Positions 35,077 through 44,643 of a stretch of DNA of 64,000 nt are shown here, one piece after another. Origin of the DNA: Deltaproteobacteria bacterium (lineage in GTDB: Bacteria > Desulfobacterota > GWC2-55-46); assembly GCA_016234935.1 (NCBI GenBank), contig JACRNL010000007.1, positions 86,927 through 150,926 on the forward strand, in the 5' to 3' direction. Numbering within the stretch: position 1 is the stretch's first letter; each line of letters opens with the position of its first letter. A program made the position numbers and the translations under genes. The notes under the pieces were generated by a model, which was not told the origin of the DNA, made no database searches, and saw nothing but the letters and a program-made list of their open reading frames with translations.

Positions 35077-37542
35077 ATGGCAACGGTTAAGATAAACGGA
35101 AAAGAGATAACGGTCGAGGACAACACGCTGATACTTGACGCGGCGCGTGAGGCGGGCTGCGAGATACCTACCTTCTGCTATCAGGCGGATCTCGCGGGCA
35201 TCGGCTCGTGCAGGATGTGCCTTGTCGAGATAGAAGGGCAGAAAAAGCTCCAGCCTTCGTGCGTCACGCCCGTTTTGCACGGCATGTCCATCCTCACCGA
35301 TACGCCGGTGGTTCAATCCGCCCGCGCCTCGATGCTGGAATTCCTCCTTGCCAACCACGCCCTTGACTGCCCGGTCTGCGACAAGGGCGGAGAGTGCGAG
35401 CTTCAGGACGCCGTCCATAAGCACGGCCCGCACAAGGGCAGGCACGAGGAGCCCAAATTCAAGTTCCACGAGAAGGACTACATCCTGTCTCCGGTCATCA
35501 TAAAGAACTCAAACAGGTGCATCCAGTGCATGAAGTGCGTGAGGGTCTGCCGCGAGATCGTCGGCGCCAACGTCCTTAGCGGCATGGGCCGGGGCGATCA
35601 TCAGGAGGAGACGAGCTTTTTAAGGTCGTATCTCGACTGCGACCAGGACGGCAACTGTATAGAGGTATGTCCGGTGGGCTGCTTCATGCGTCTGCCTTAC
35701 CGCTACAAGACCCGTCCGTGGGACTTGAAGGGCGCGGATACCATCTGCCCGTATTGCGCCACGGGCTGCCGCATGACACTTGAAGAACGGGGCGGTCAGG
35801 TCATAAGGGCAAGGGCGCAGATAGGCGTAGGGTTAAACAGCGAGACGCTCTGCGTAAAGGGCAGGTTCGGCTTTGACTTCATCAGCAGCGCGGACAGGCT
35901 GACCTCTCCGCTTCTTAAAAAGTCAGGCAAATTCGAGCCGGTCTCGTGGGAAGAGGCGCTTGGCGTAATAAAGGAAAATTTCGCAAAGACCAACGGCGAA
36001 AAGATGGGCGCCGTAGCCTCGGCGCGGCTTACGAACGAGGAGCTTTATCTCTTCCAGAAGCTGATGCGGGGCATTCTGGGGAGCTCGAATATTGACTCCG
36101 GCTCGCGCTTTGCTCCGGAGGCCGTTGAAGGTTATATCGCCGCGACAGACATGCCGGGCGGCGGGGTTTCGGTCTTTGACTGCATGGAGGCGGACACCCT
36201 CCTCATAATAGGCGGGCACGTTACCGACGAAAACCCGGTTACGGATTACATCGTAAGGCGCATTGCCGCGGGACGGTTCATGAACGTCATAACGGCCTCC
36301 GCGCGCGCCATGCGGCTCGACTCCTCGGCCAAGCTGGTCTTAAGGCACCACCCGGCTGAGGAAGGCGCGCTTCTTGCGGCCTTTGCGCAGGCAGTGAAGG
36401 GAGCCCCTGTTGACGCGGCCCTTTTGAAGGCCGCCGGCGTGAGCGCTGACGATGTAAGCGCGGTTGCGAATAGAATAACCGGCTCCCGGTCTCTCGCGAT
36501 ATTCGCGGGAACGGAGTTTTTAAGGTTCCCTAACGGCCTTTCGGGTCTTTCAGCCTTTAAAGACGCGGCAAAGACAAAGGTCGAGAAGCTCGGCATTATG
36601 CCGGCCCTTGACAGGTGCAATCAGAGGGGCGCGTGGGAGATGGGCGCGCATCCGTGGATCGGCCCGGGCTACAATAAGACTGCGGCAAAGGGGCACGGCA
36701 CCGAGGGTATGCTTGAGGCCGCGCTTGAAGGCGGGCTTGACGTCATGTATATCGCCGGTGAAGACGTTGTCTCTGAATTTCCGGGAGATGCCTTCGCGCG
36801 CGAGGCCCTTTCAAAGCTCAAGTTCCTCGTGGTGCAGGATATCTTTCTCACTGAAACGGCCATGATGGCGGACGTTGTTCTTCCCGGAGCGGCATTTGGC
36901 GAAAAGGACGGGACGTTTACCAATCAGGAGGGCAGGGTGCAGATAATAAGAAGGCTCCTTAGGCCGCCCGGCAAGGCAAAATCAGACCTTGCCGTAATCT
37001 CTTCCATAGGCCGGATGTACGACCCCGGTTTTGCGCCGGAAAGCGCAAGCGCGGTGTTTGAAGAGATAACGGGCGGCATCGGTAATTATAAGGATGTAAG
37101 CCTGCTCTTTAACAACAAGAGGAACGTCGCCAACAAGCTCGACAACCGTCAGGCGCTCGTCAAGAAAGGCCCCGGCGGCGCTGATTTGGCGGTGTCAGCA
37201 AGGCACGGGCAGGCAAAAGAGGCGGGGTATCCCTTTACGCTTATTACAGGCAACCACCTCTTTCATTCAGGATATCTTTCCATGCGCGCGGCAACGCTTT
37301 CAGGGCTTTTAAAGAGCGCGGTGGTCGAGATAAGCGCGGATGACGCGGGCCTGCTTGACCTAAAGAGCGGCGATATGGTAAGGGTGAAGGGGGATCGCCA
37401 CGAGGCGGTCGTTACCCTGAGGACTAATAAAGGCTCCATGAAGGGCGTTGCCTTCATCGCTGAGAATTTCCAGGACGCGCCGGTTAACAGGTTTTTCGCA
37501 AAGGGGTCGTTTTCCGCCGGGGTAAGCATAGCCAAGGCGTAA
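35077..37542 (+). CDS. nuoG: NADH:quinone oxidoreductase subunit G
   Basis: 821 residues from ATG 35077; the frame is open upstream into nuoF but the ferredoxin domain begins MATVKINGKE. [2Fe-2S] ligands C34, C45, C48, C62; His-Cys cluster N5 H94, C98, C101, C107; two [4Fe-4S] clusters from CIQCMKCVRVC and CIEVCPVGC. A further CPYCATGC plus ETLCVKG supplies the ligands of the extra cluster N7 seen in some bacteria. The remainder is a molybdopterin-oxidoreductase-like domain without evident cofactor role. Longest subunit of the peripheral arm. Confidence 0.96.
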   Translation: MATVKINGKEITVEDNTLILDAAREAGCEIPTFCYQADLAGIGSCRMCLVEIEGQKKLQPSCVTPVLHGMSILTDTPVVQSARASMLEFLLANHALDCPVCDKGGECELQDAVHKHGPHKGRHEEPKFKFHEKDYILSPVIIKNSNRCIQCMKCVRVCREIVGANVLSGMGRGDHQEETSFLRSYLDCDQDGNCIEVCPVGCFMRLPYRYKTRPWDLKGADTICPYCATGCRMTLEERGGQVIRARAQIGVGLNSETLCVKGRFGFDFISSADRLTSPLLKKSGKFEPVSWEEALGVIKENFAKTNGEKMGAVASARLTNEELYLFQKLMRGILGSSNIDSGSRFAPEAVEGYIAATDMPGGGVSVFDCMEADTLLIIGGHVTDENPVTDYIVRRIAAGRFMNVITASARAMRLDSSAKLVLRHHPAEEGALLAAFAQAVKGAPVDAALLKAAGVSADDVSAVANRITGSRSLAIFAGTEFLRFPNGLSGLSAFKDAAKTKVEKLGIMPALDRCNQRGAWEMGAHPWIGPGYNKTAAKGHGTEGMLEAALEGGLDVMYIAGEDVVSEFPGDAFAREALSKLKFLVVQDIFLTETAMMADVVLPGAAFGEKDGTFTNQEGRVQIIRRLLRPPGKAKSDLAVISSIGRMYDPGFAPESASAVFEEITGGIGNYKDVSLLFNNKRNVANKLDNRQALVKKGPGGADLAVSARHGQAKEAGYPFTLITGNHLFHSGYLSMRAATLSGLLKSAVVEISADDAGLLDLKSGDMVRVKGDRHEAVVTLRTNKGSMKGVAFIAENFQDAPVNRFFAKGSFSAGVSIAKA

Positions 37543-37625
37543 TAGCATGCTGCTGAAAACAACCATGAAGTCAGGCTTGATGGAAGTATAATGTTTCCTA
37601 ACGCGTGGATGTTGGAGGTGAAAAG

Positions 37626-38102
37626 ATGATAGAACAAAGGTTATTGAGAGAGATGCAGTTCTTCTCCGATTTTACGGACGGCGAGATAGCGACCATATCG
37701 AAGATAATAAAGAAAAAAGAGTTCAAGACCGGCGACACCGTGTTCACGGAGTCGGAAAACGGCGAGAGCATGTATGTCATCAGAAAGGGAGAGGTCAAGG
37801 CCTGCAAGACCGCGCCGGACGGAGAACTCTTTACGCTGACGCTCATGAAGGACGGAGACATCTTCGGCGAGATGAGCTTTCTTGACGGCAGGCCGCGCTC
37901 CGCGTCCATCGTGGCCATATCAGACCTTGAGACCTACGTCCTTGAAAAGTCGGATTTCGAAACGCTCGTCGAGGCCAACCCGCGCATGACGTATAAGCTC
38001 ATGCGCAATATCGTCTTTACCATACATTCGATAGTGCGCGGCATGAATTCGAGATACATAGAGATGATCAACTATATGTACGGCAGAAAGCGGATGGGGT
38101 AA
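37626..38102 (+). CDS. Cyclic-nucleotide-binding-domain protein, no DNA-binding domain
   Basis: 158 residues from ATG 37626 (GGAGGTGAAAAG upstream). It is a single CRP/CAP-type effector domain: FKTGDTVFTESENGESMYVIRKGEVK and GDIFGEMSFLDGRPRSASIVA, where the FGEMSFL-x3-PRSA stretch is the phosphate-binding cassette for a cyclic nucleotide. The C-terminal helix (YKLMRNIVFTIHSIVRGMNSRYIEMINYM) could dimerise, but the helix-turn-helix of true Crp is missing. It therefore probably acts by protein contact. It lies inside the nuo operon between nuoG and nuoH, so it may tie complex I to a nucleotide signal. Ligand unknown. Confidence 0.83.
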   Translation: MIEQRLLREMQFFSDFTDGEIATISKIIKKKEFKTGDTVFTESENGESMYVIRKGEVKACKTAPDGELFTLTLMKDGDIFGEMSFLDGRPRSASIVAISDLETYVLEKSDFETLVEANPRMTYKLMRNIVFTIHSIVRGMNSRYIEMINYMYGRKRMG

Positions 38103-38238
38103 GTCCGGCCGCTTCTTTATGCGGCGCGATGCGGGCTTCAAGGCCTTTTGCCTGTCTGAGGATTTATTGAGAAGAATCACAGGCGCGGCTCTGAAGAGAC
38201 AGGGCGTTTAGACGGCGTCTCACTACTCTTAAAAAAAG

Positions 38239-38261
38239 GCGAGGCTGAAGCCTCGCACTAC
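38239..38261. repeat. Short palindrome of family E
   Basis: GCGAGGCTGAAGCCTCGC (38239-38256) followed by ACTAC, the same end sequence as the 81-bp and 107-bp elements at 6573 and 48127. It is in the gap between the cNMP-domain gene and nuoH. Confidence 0.6.
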
Positions 38262-38269
38262 AAAATACT

Positions 38270-39346
38270 ATGCCGGATATAACTACTATAATCGCAGTCA
38301 TCATAATGGTGGTCAAGGTCGTTGTGGTGACACAGGTAATCTTTTCTCTGCCCATGCCGCTCACGTGGATAGAAAGGAAGATCGCCGGCCACATACACGT
38401 GAGGCTTGGCCCCATGAGGGTAGGCCCGCACGGGATACTTCAGCCGCTGGCCGACACGATAAAGCTTCTTTTTAAGGAGGATATCACGCCGGCAAAGGCC
38501 GACAAGTTCCTTTATAAGATAGCCCCGCTTGTGGCGATGGTGCCGGCGTTCGCGGTCTTTGTCGCCATCCCGTTCGGCGGCGAGTTTATCGTCCCGTTCA
38601 CGGACAAGGTGTTCACGCTCTATATATCCGACATGAACGTCGGCATACTGTATGTCCTTGCGATAGGCGGCCTCAGCATATACGGCATTATCCTCGGCGG
38701 TTGGGCCTCGAACAGCAAGTACGCGCTTCTGGGCGGCCTGCGCTCCTCGGCGCAGATGATCAGCTATGAAGTCGCGCTGTCGTTTGCGGCCATCGGCGTC
38801 GTGATGATGACAAATTCTCTCAGCCTCGTTGACATGGTCAAAAGCCAGGGCGACTGGTTCTGGCAGTGGAACATACTTTATCTGCCCGTAGGGCCTGTAT
38901 GGTTCGTGATATTCATGATAGCCTCGCTCGCGGAGATAAACAGGATACCATTTGACCTTCCCGAGGACGAAGGAACGCTTGCGGCCGGCTACCACACGGA
39001 ATACAGCGGCATGAGGTTTTCTTTCTTCATGCTCTACGAATACGTGGCAATGGTGACGGTGTCGTGCCTCGCGGTGGTCATGTTCTTCGGCGGATGGAGC
39101 GCGCCAATTGACTTCAGGGAGTTCGAGGTCTTGACCCCGATTACTTCGATATCGTGGATTTACGGGCTGTTCGGCATCTTCTGGTTCGTGTCGAAGGTGG
39201 CGGTGTTCATATACTTCTTCATGTGGATAAGGTTCACGCTGCCGCGTTACCGCTATGACCAGCTTATGACCATCGGCTGGAAGATACTGATTCCGATTTC
39301 AATATTTAATATCCTCCTTACGGGGCTTATGAGAATATGGGCGTAG
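38270..39346 (+). CDS. nuoH: NADH:quinone oxidoreductase subunit H
   Basis: 358 residues, about eight membrane helices. The quinone-entry loops are conserved: TWIERKIAGHIHVRLGPMRVGPHG and EINRIPFDLPEDEGTLAAGYHTEYSGM with its run of acidic residues. It connects the peripheral and membrane arms. Its last codons overlap the nuoI start (ATGGGCGTAG), so the two are translationally coupled. Confidence 0.97.
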   Translation: MPDITTIIAVIIMVVKVVVVTQVIFSLPMPLTWIERKIAGHIHVRLGPMRVGPHGILQPLADTIKLLFKEDITPAKADKFLYKIAPLVAMVPAFAVFVAIPFGGEFIVPFTDKVFTLYISDMNVGILYVLAIGGLSIYGIILGGWASNSKYALLGGLRSSAQMISYEVALSFAAIGVVMMTNSLSLVDMVKSQGDWFWQWNILYLPVGPVWFVIFMIASLAEINRIPFDLPEDEGTLAAGYHTEYSGMRFSFFMLYEYVAMVTVSCLAVVMFFGGWSAPIDFREFEVLTPITSISWIYGLFGIFWFVSKVAVFIYFFMWIRFTLPRYRYDQLMTIGWKILIPISIFNILLTGLMRIWA

Positions 39347-39906
39347 GCGACCTTATAAATAGATTTATCGAAAAAGCCCTTTTTACCGACTTCGTAAAGG
39401 GACTGACGGTAACGCTCAAGTACAACGTCTCCAGAAGCATCACCATGCAATATCCTGACAAGGAGAAGTGGATACCTTACAGGAGATGGCGGGGGCTTCA
39501 CACCTTGAATAGGGACGAAAAGGGCAGGGAGCTGTGCGTCGCGTGCGAGCTGTGCTCGAAGTCCTGCCCCACGGGATGCATCACCGTCATTCCGATGGAG
39601 GATGACACCGGAAGGGGCATCTCCGACAGGGTGGCCAGGGTCTGGAAGATAGACCTCGTGAGGTGTCTTTTCTGCGGGTTATGCGAAGACGCATGCCCCA
39701 CAAGGGCTTTAAGGCTTGGAAGGGAGTACGAGCTCTCATGCACGGACCTGAGCTGCTCCGTGAGACAGAGGGAGGAGCTTTTACAGCCGCAGTCGATACC
39801 GGAAACGCTTGAAGGCGGCGTGGTGGCCGCGGCAAAGTTCGTAAGAACGCCGGAAAGCATCAGGGTAGCGGCCGACCTGGGCAAGACCAAAAAGAGGCGG
39901 CTGTAA
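39337..39906 (+). CDS. nuoI: NADH:quinone oxidoreductase subunit I
   Basis: 189 residues, two [4Fe-4S] clusters (N6a, N6b): CVACELCSKSCP and CLFCGLCEDACP. An N-terminal amphipathic helix sits on the membrane, and a basic C-terminal tail (GKTKKRRL) ends it. It carries electrons toward NuoB. It overlaps nuoH by ten bases. Confidence 0.96.
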   Translation: MGVGDLINRFIEKALFTDFVKGLTVTLKYNVSRSITMQYPDKEKWIPYRRWRGLHTLNRDEKGRELCVACELCSKSCPTGCITVIPMEDDTGRGISDRVARVWKIDLVRCLFCGLCEDACPTRALRLGREYELSCTDLSCSVRQREELLQPQSIPETLEGGVVAAAKFVRTPESIRVAADLGKTKKRRL

Positions 39907-39982
39907 AAAACGCAGGATGGGCGCTGCCCGGCGTTTACAGCACGCGTCGCGGCAAGGTATAAAGTTTAAGCGGGAAACAGTC

Positions 39983-40495
39983 ATGGAACAGATATTTTTC
40001 TACATATTCGCGATACTCGCAGTGGCCTCGGCCATAGCGGTGGTGGCTGCGAAAAACCCGGTGCACAGCGCCGTTTACCTGATTATCTGCTTCCTGCAGG
40101 TGGCCGCGTTGTTCATACTCCTTCGCGCCCCGTTCCTCGCGGCGGCGCAGGTGTTCATATATGTCGGCGCGGTCATGGTATTGTTCCTCTTCGCCGTCCT
40201 TGTGCTTAACGTCGGCAAAGAGCGGCTCGGCGAGCAGATACACCACCAGAGCGTAATTGTCATACCTGCGGTGATTCTGCTGCTTTTGATGATGGGAATC
40301 CTTGTGGCAAAGGGCAGGCTTACCGCTCCGATGGGGGCATTCACTGAAAAGGCGCTTGAGAAGAATACCGAGGTCATAGGAAAGATGCTTTTCAGCAAAT
40401 ACCTGTTTCCGTTTGAAGTGGTTTCCGTGCTCCTCCTCATAGCGCTCATCGGCGCGGTGGCGCTGGTGATGAAGGAGAAGGGCAGCCAGGATTGA
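39983..40495 (+). CDS. nuoJ: NADH:quinone oxidoreductase subunit J
   Basis: 170 residues from ATG 39983 (frame open from 39917, but the earlier part does not resemble NuoJ). Five membrane helices; the pi-bulge-containing third helix has FIYVGAVMVLFLFAVLVLNV, the family signature with the Tyr-Val-Gly-Ala motif. Proton-pathway subunit of the membrane arm. Confidence 0.95.
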   Translation: MEQIFFYIFAILAVASAIAVVAAKNPVHSAVYLIICFLQVAALFILLRAPFLAAAQVFIYVGAVMVLFLFAVLVLNVGKERLGEQIHHQSVIVIPAVILLLLMMGILVAKGRLTAPMGAFTEKALEKNTEVIGKMLFSKYLFPFEVVSVLLLIALIGAVALVMKEKGSQD

Positions 40496-40540
40496 AGGGA
40501 CGGTATCAGGCGGGACGTGCCCGCGGGAAAATATAAAAAC

Positions 40541-40843
40541 ATGTTGACCTTAACGCATTTTCTCATATTGAGCTTTATCCTTTTCTCCATCGGGGTGGCC
40601 GGCGTGCTCCTTCGGAGGAACATCATCATCGTCCTGATGTCGCTGGAGCTTATCTTTAATTCGGTGAATATCTCGCTGGCGGCCTTTTCATATTTCATGC
40701 AGTCGCTTAGCGGCACGATTTTCGTGATATTCAACATCACGATAGCCGCCGCCGAGGTGGCCATCGGCCTTGCGATACTCGTTACGGTGTATAGAAGACG
40801 TAAGACCGTCTACGTCGATGAACTCGACGAGATGAAAGGCTGA
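40541..40843 (+). CDS. nuoK: NADH:quinone oxidoreductase subunit K
   Basis: 100 residues from ATG 40541, giving the family's usual length; GTG 40517 would add eight residues. Three helices: the central one holds MSLELIFNSVNI with the conserved buried Glu, and the third ITIAAAEVAIGLAI with the second Glu. Both take part in proton transfer between NuoJ and NuoN. Confidence 0.95.
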   Translation: MLTLTHFLILSFILFSIGVAGVLLRRNIIIVLMSLELIFNSVNISLAAFSYFMQSLSGTIFVIFNITIAAAEVAIGLAILVTVYRRRKTVYVDELDEMKG

Positions 40844-40847
40844 GAAG

Positions 40848-42890
40848 ATGATAGAACTGGCTTGGTTAATACCGATGCTGCCCTTTACGGGCGCAGTCAT
40901 CAACGGGTTTTTCGGCTCAAGGATGCCGAAGAAAACCGTCGGCCTCATCGCGTGCCTGGTCATGGCCGGCGCTTTTATAATTTCCAGCTCCTTGTTTATC
41001 AAGATACTTTCCCTGCCGGTTGACCAGCGTTCCATCGAGGTGACATATTTTACATGGATAGCAAGCGGCGCGTTCCATCTTGACATAGGCTTTTTGATAG
41101 ACCCGCTCTCGACGCTCATGATAATGGTCGTCACGGGCGTGGGCCTTCTCATCCACATCTACTCCGTGGGCTACATGCATGAGGATAAGGGCTTCTGGAG
41201 ATACTTCGCGTATCTGAACCTCTTTGTCTTTTTCATGCTCATGCTGGTCCTTGGCGGCAACTACCTTGTCATGTTCCTGGGTTGGGAGGGCGTCGGCCTT
41301 TGCTCCTTCCTCCTCATAGGCTTTTGGTACGAAAAGAAGTCCGCCAGTGACGCCGGCAAGAAGGCCTTCGTTGTAAACAGGATAGGCGACTTCGGCTTTG
41401 TCCTGGGCCTGTTCCTTCTTTTCTGGACGCTTTCAAGCCACGGCGTGACGTCGCTTGATTATAAGACCGTCTTTGCCAGCCTCCACCATATTGACACCGC
41501 CACCATAACGGTCATAACCCTTCTTTTGTTCGTTGGCGCAACAGGGAAGTCGGCCCAGTTGCCGCTTTACGTGTGGCTCCCTGACGCGATGGAAGGCCCG
41601 ACGCCGGTCAGCGCCCTTATACACGCGGCCACGATGGTCACCGCCGGCGTTTATATGATAGCCAGGAACAACGCCCTGTATGCGATGGCGCCCATCAGCG
41701 GCGAGGTCGTGGCGGTCGTCGGCATCTGTACCGCGCTCTTTGCGGCCACTATCGGACTTGTGCAAAACGACATAAAGAAGGTGCTGGCCTACTCTACGGT
41801 CAGCCAGCTCGGTTATATGTTCGCCGCCGTCGGACTCGGCGCGTATACCGCCGGTGTTTTCCATCTCATGACCCATGCGTTCTTCAAGGGGCTCATGTTC
41901 CTCGGCTCAGGCAGCGTCATACATGCCATGGGCGGGGAGCAGGACATGAGGAAGATGGGCGGCCTGCACAAACACATGAAGATAACCTCCGTCACCTTCA
42001 TCATCGGCGCCCTGGCCATAGCCGGAATGCCGCCTTTCAGCGGCTTCTGGAGCAAGGACGAGATACTCTGGGAGGCCTTTGAAAAGGGGCATACCATAAT
42101 ATGGGCCATGGGTCTGCTGACCGCTTTCCTGACGGCTTTTTATATGTTCAGGCAGGTATTCATGACGTTTACGGGCGAATGCAGGGCTGACCGCCATACG
42201 CAGGAGCACCTGCACGAATCCCCTAAGATAATGACTGTGCCGCTTATAATCCTCGCCATACTCGCGGCGGCGGGCGGCATCGTCGGCATATCGTTTTTTG
42301 AGGAAGGCACCGCCGCGCACCACTTCCTCAGCCCGGTATTTGAACAGGGCGGTCATGCGGCGGCGAATGTCGGCGGGCATGTGGCGCAAAATGGCGAGGC
42401 GCTGCACGGCGGCATGGAGGCTATCCTTATGGCCGTGTCCGTTGCGGCCGGCCTTTGCGGCATATTCCTTGCCGGTCTTTTGTACTATGCCCCGCTTAAG
42501 AAATACGCCCCGTCCTTCTGGAGGCCGGAGGTAATTGCCGCGGCTTTTAAGCCGGTCTACGCGCTCCTTTACAACAAATATTACGTGGACGAGATGTACG
42601 ATCACATCATAGTCAACCCGATTAAGCGGTTTTGCGGGTGGTGCCTGTCCTTTGACCTCGGCATAATAGACGGCATCGTCAACGGCGCTGCATGGACTAC
42701 GAGGTTATGGGCATGGCTGCTGCACAAATTCGACATCTACATCATTGACGGCGTAATTAACTCGGCGGCTACGTTCACCGGCTACAACAGCGGCTTTTGG
42801 AGAAGGCTCCAGACAGGGCGTCTCCAGAACTACGCTCTGATATTCGTAATCGGCCTGCTGATTATTGTCGGCAGCGCGCTGCTTGGTTGA
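40848..42890 (+). CDS. nuoL: NADH:quinone oxidoreductase subunit L with lengthened lateral helix region
   Basis: 680 residues, about 16 membrane helices; the antiporter-like core has LFVGATGKSAQLPLYVWLPDAMEGPTPVSALIHAATMVTAG with its essential Lys and His. The C-terminal segment that becomes the lateral helix contains a tandem repeat at exactly 26 residues: FDLGIIDGIVNGAA at 602 and FDIYIIDGVINSAA at 628, then RRLQTGRLQNYA. E. coli NuoL has about 613 residues. This extra length fits the additional antiporter-like subunit encoded downstream (second nuoM). Distal proton pump of the membrane arm. Confidence 0.96.
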   Translation: MIELAWLIPMLPFTGAVINGFFGSRMPKKTVGLIACLVMAGAFIISSSLFIKILSLPVDQRSIEVTYFTWIASGAFHLDIGFLIDPLSTLMIMVVTGVGLLIHIYSVGYMHEDKGFWRYFAYLNLFVFFMLMLVLGGNYLVMFLGWEGVGLCSFLLIGFWYEKKSASDAGKKAFVVNRIGDFGFVLGLFLLFWTLSSHGVTSLDYKTVFASLHHIDTATITVITLLLFVGATGKSAQLPLYVWLPDAMEGPTPVSALIHAATMVTAGVYMIARNNALYAMAPISGEVVAVVGICTALFAATIGLVQNDIKKVLAYSTVSQLGYMFAAVGLGAYTAGVFHLMTHAFFKGLMFLGSGSVIHAMGGEQDMRKMGGLHKHMKITSVTFIIGALAIAGMPPFSGFWSKDEILWEAFEKGHTIIWAMGLLTAFLTAFYMFRQVFMTFTGECRADRHTQEHLHESPKIMTVPLIILAILAAAGGIVGISFFEEGTAAHHFLSPVFEQGGHAAANVGGHVAQNGEALHGGMEAILMAVSVAAGLCGIFLAGLLYYAPLKKYAPSFWRPEVIAAAFKPVYALLYNKYYVDEMYDHIIVNPIKRFCGWCLSFDLGIIDGIVNGAAWTTRLWAWLLHKFDIYIIDGVINSAATFTGYNSGFWRRLQTGRLQNYALIFVIGLLIIVGSALLG

Positions 42891-43020
42891 CGGCCGGCAG
42901 GGAGTTTTAAGTCCCGGTGTTTTTTTCAGGATACGTCAGGGACAGGCCGGACGGGTAAAGATACGTTAATCCATATGGCCATGACAACGAAGTTGGACGC
43001 GGGAAAAGTGAAATAATAAA

Positions 43021-44643
43021 ATGATAGAGAACGCATTAGGTTATCCGATACTGTCAATACTTATCTTTATTCCGCTTCTGGGGGCGGCATTGCTCTTTTT
43101 TGTTCCGGGCAGGAATAAGGAGATGCTCAGGTTGACCGCGCTCGGATTTACGCTCCTTAACTTTTTTGTCAGCATCCTGCTGTGGGTGAACTTCGACAGT
43201 TCCACCTACAAGATGCAGTTCGTCGAGAAATCCAGATGGATACCGTCTATCGGCGTTGATTACTTTCTCGGCATGGACGGCATCAGCATCCTTCTTGTGC
43301 TCCTTACCGCCTTCATCGCGGTCATAGGCGTCCTTTGCTCATGGTCGGCGATAGAAGAGAGGGTCAAGGAGTACATGATACACATCCTGATCCTTGAAAC
43401 GGGCATGGTCGGCGTTTTTGTTTCCCTTGACCTGGTGCTCTTCTTCCTGTTCTGGGAGGTAGGTCTCGTGCCCATGTTCTTCCTCATCGGCATCTGGGGC
43501 GGCAAAAGGAAGCTCTACGCCAATATCAAGTTCTTCCTTTACACTCTTTTCGGCTCGGTATTCATGCTGGCGGGCATAGTCGCGCTCTACTACGCGCACG
43601 GCAGCGCCACGGGCGAATATACCTTTAACCTCTTAAAGCTCTATGAGGTCACCTATCCATATAACCTTCAGTGGTGGGTCTTTGTGGCCTTCTTCCTCGG
43701 CTTTGCCATAAAGGTGCCTATTTTCCCGTTCCACACATGGCTGCCGGACGCGCATGTCGAGGCTCCGACGGCCGGCAGCGTCATACTTGCTGGCGTGCTT
43801 CTGAAGATGGGCACATACGGCTTTTTGCGCTTTAACATGCCGCTTCTGCCGGAGGCGACGGTCGTCTTCACGCCCGTTATCATCGCCCTCGCGGTCATCG
43901 GCATCATCTACGGCTCGTTCCTCGCGATGGCCCAGAAGGACATCAAAAAGCTCGTGGCCTATTCAAGCGTCAGCCACCTTGGCGCGGTCATGCTCGGCAT
44001 CTTCGCGCTTAACCAGCAGGGCCTTGACGGCGGCGTCCTTCAGATGATAAACCACGGCATCTCGACGGGCGGGCTCTTCCTCGTCATCGGGATGATATAC
44101 GAAAGACGCCACACGAGGATGATCTCGGATTTCGGCGGCATCGCCAAGGTCATGCCGGTCTACTCCTTTTTTGTGATGGTCATCGTCTTTTCGTCCATCG
44201 GACTGCCGGGAACCAACGGCTTTATCGGCGAGATACTGATACTCATGGGCGCGTTCAAGGCAAGCACGCTGGCCGCCGTGTTCGCGTCCACGGGGGTAAT
44301 TCTCGGCGCGGCATACATGCTCTGGATGAATCAGAGGTTCATGTTCGGCAAGATAACGAATCGCGAGAACGCCGCGCTTAAAGACCTCAACCTGCGCGAG
44401 GTCGCCATTTTAGTGCCTGTATTGATACTTATCCTCTGGATAGGCATTTATCCCAAGCCGTTTCTGAAGCTGTCGGCCGCGAGCACGGCGCACCTGATTG
44501 AAGTCGTAAAGAGCCGCACCACTTTGACCGAAGTGGTCGGGGACGACACGTGGGCCGCCCACTCCGCGCACGCGGCGGAGCATTCACCCGCTAAAGCAGG
44601 GCACGGACACGCTCCTTCTGCGCATAAAGGAGAAGACAGATGA
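43021..44643 (+). CDS. nuoM: NADH:quinone oxidoreductase subunit M (first copy)
   Basis: 540 residues, about 14 membrane helices. Antiporter-core motifs: VDYFLGMDGISILLVLL, FLGFAIKVPIFPFHTWLPDAHVEAPTAGSVILAGVLLK and KLVAYSSVSHLG. The buried Glu is in LFFLFWEVGLVP. The C-terminal 60 residues are His/Ala-rich (HSAHAAEHSPAKAGHGHAPSA). Its stop overlaps the next nuoM start (ATGA). Proton-pumping subunit next to NuoL or to the second NuoM. Confidence 0.96.
   Translation: MIENALGYPILSILIFIPLLGAALLFFVPGRNKEMLRLTALGFTLLNFFVSILLWVNFDSSTYKMQFVEKSRWIPSIGVDYFLGMDGISILLVLLTAFIAVIGVLCSWSAIEERVKEYMIHILILETGMVGVFVSLDLVLFFLFWEVGLVPMFFLIGIWGGKRKLYANIKFFLYTLFGSVFMLAGIVALYYAHGSATGEYTFNLLKLYEVTYPYNLQWWVFVAFFLGFAIKVPIFPFHTWLPDAHVEAPTAGSVILAGVLLKMGTYGFLRFNMPLLPEATVVFTPVIIALAVIGIIYGSFLAMAQKDIKKLVAYSSVSHLGAVMLGIFALNQQGLDGGVLQMINHGISTGGLFLVIGMIYERRHTRMISDFGGIAKVMPVYSFFVMVIVFSSIGLPGTNGFIGEILILMGAFKASTLAAVFASTGVILGAAYMLWMNQRFMFGKITNRENAALKDLNLREVAILVPVLILILWIGIYPKPFLKLSAASTAHLIEVVKSRTTLTEVVGDDTWAAHSAHAAEHSPAKAGHGHAPSAHKGEDR

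Noticed and set aside
37564..37592. Promoter before the cNMP-domain gene (TATAAT at 37587)
   Set aside because: The -10 is perfect but the -35 position reads CATGAA, so a functional promoter is not supported.
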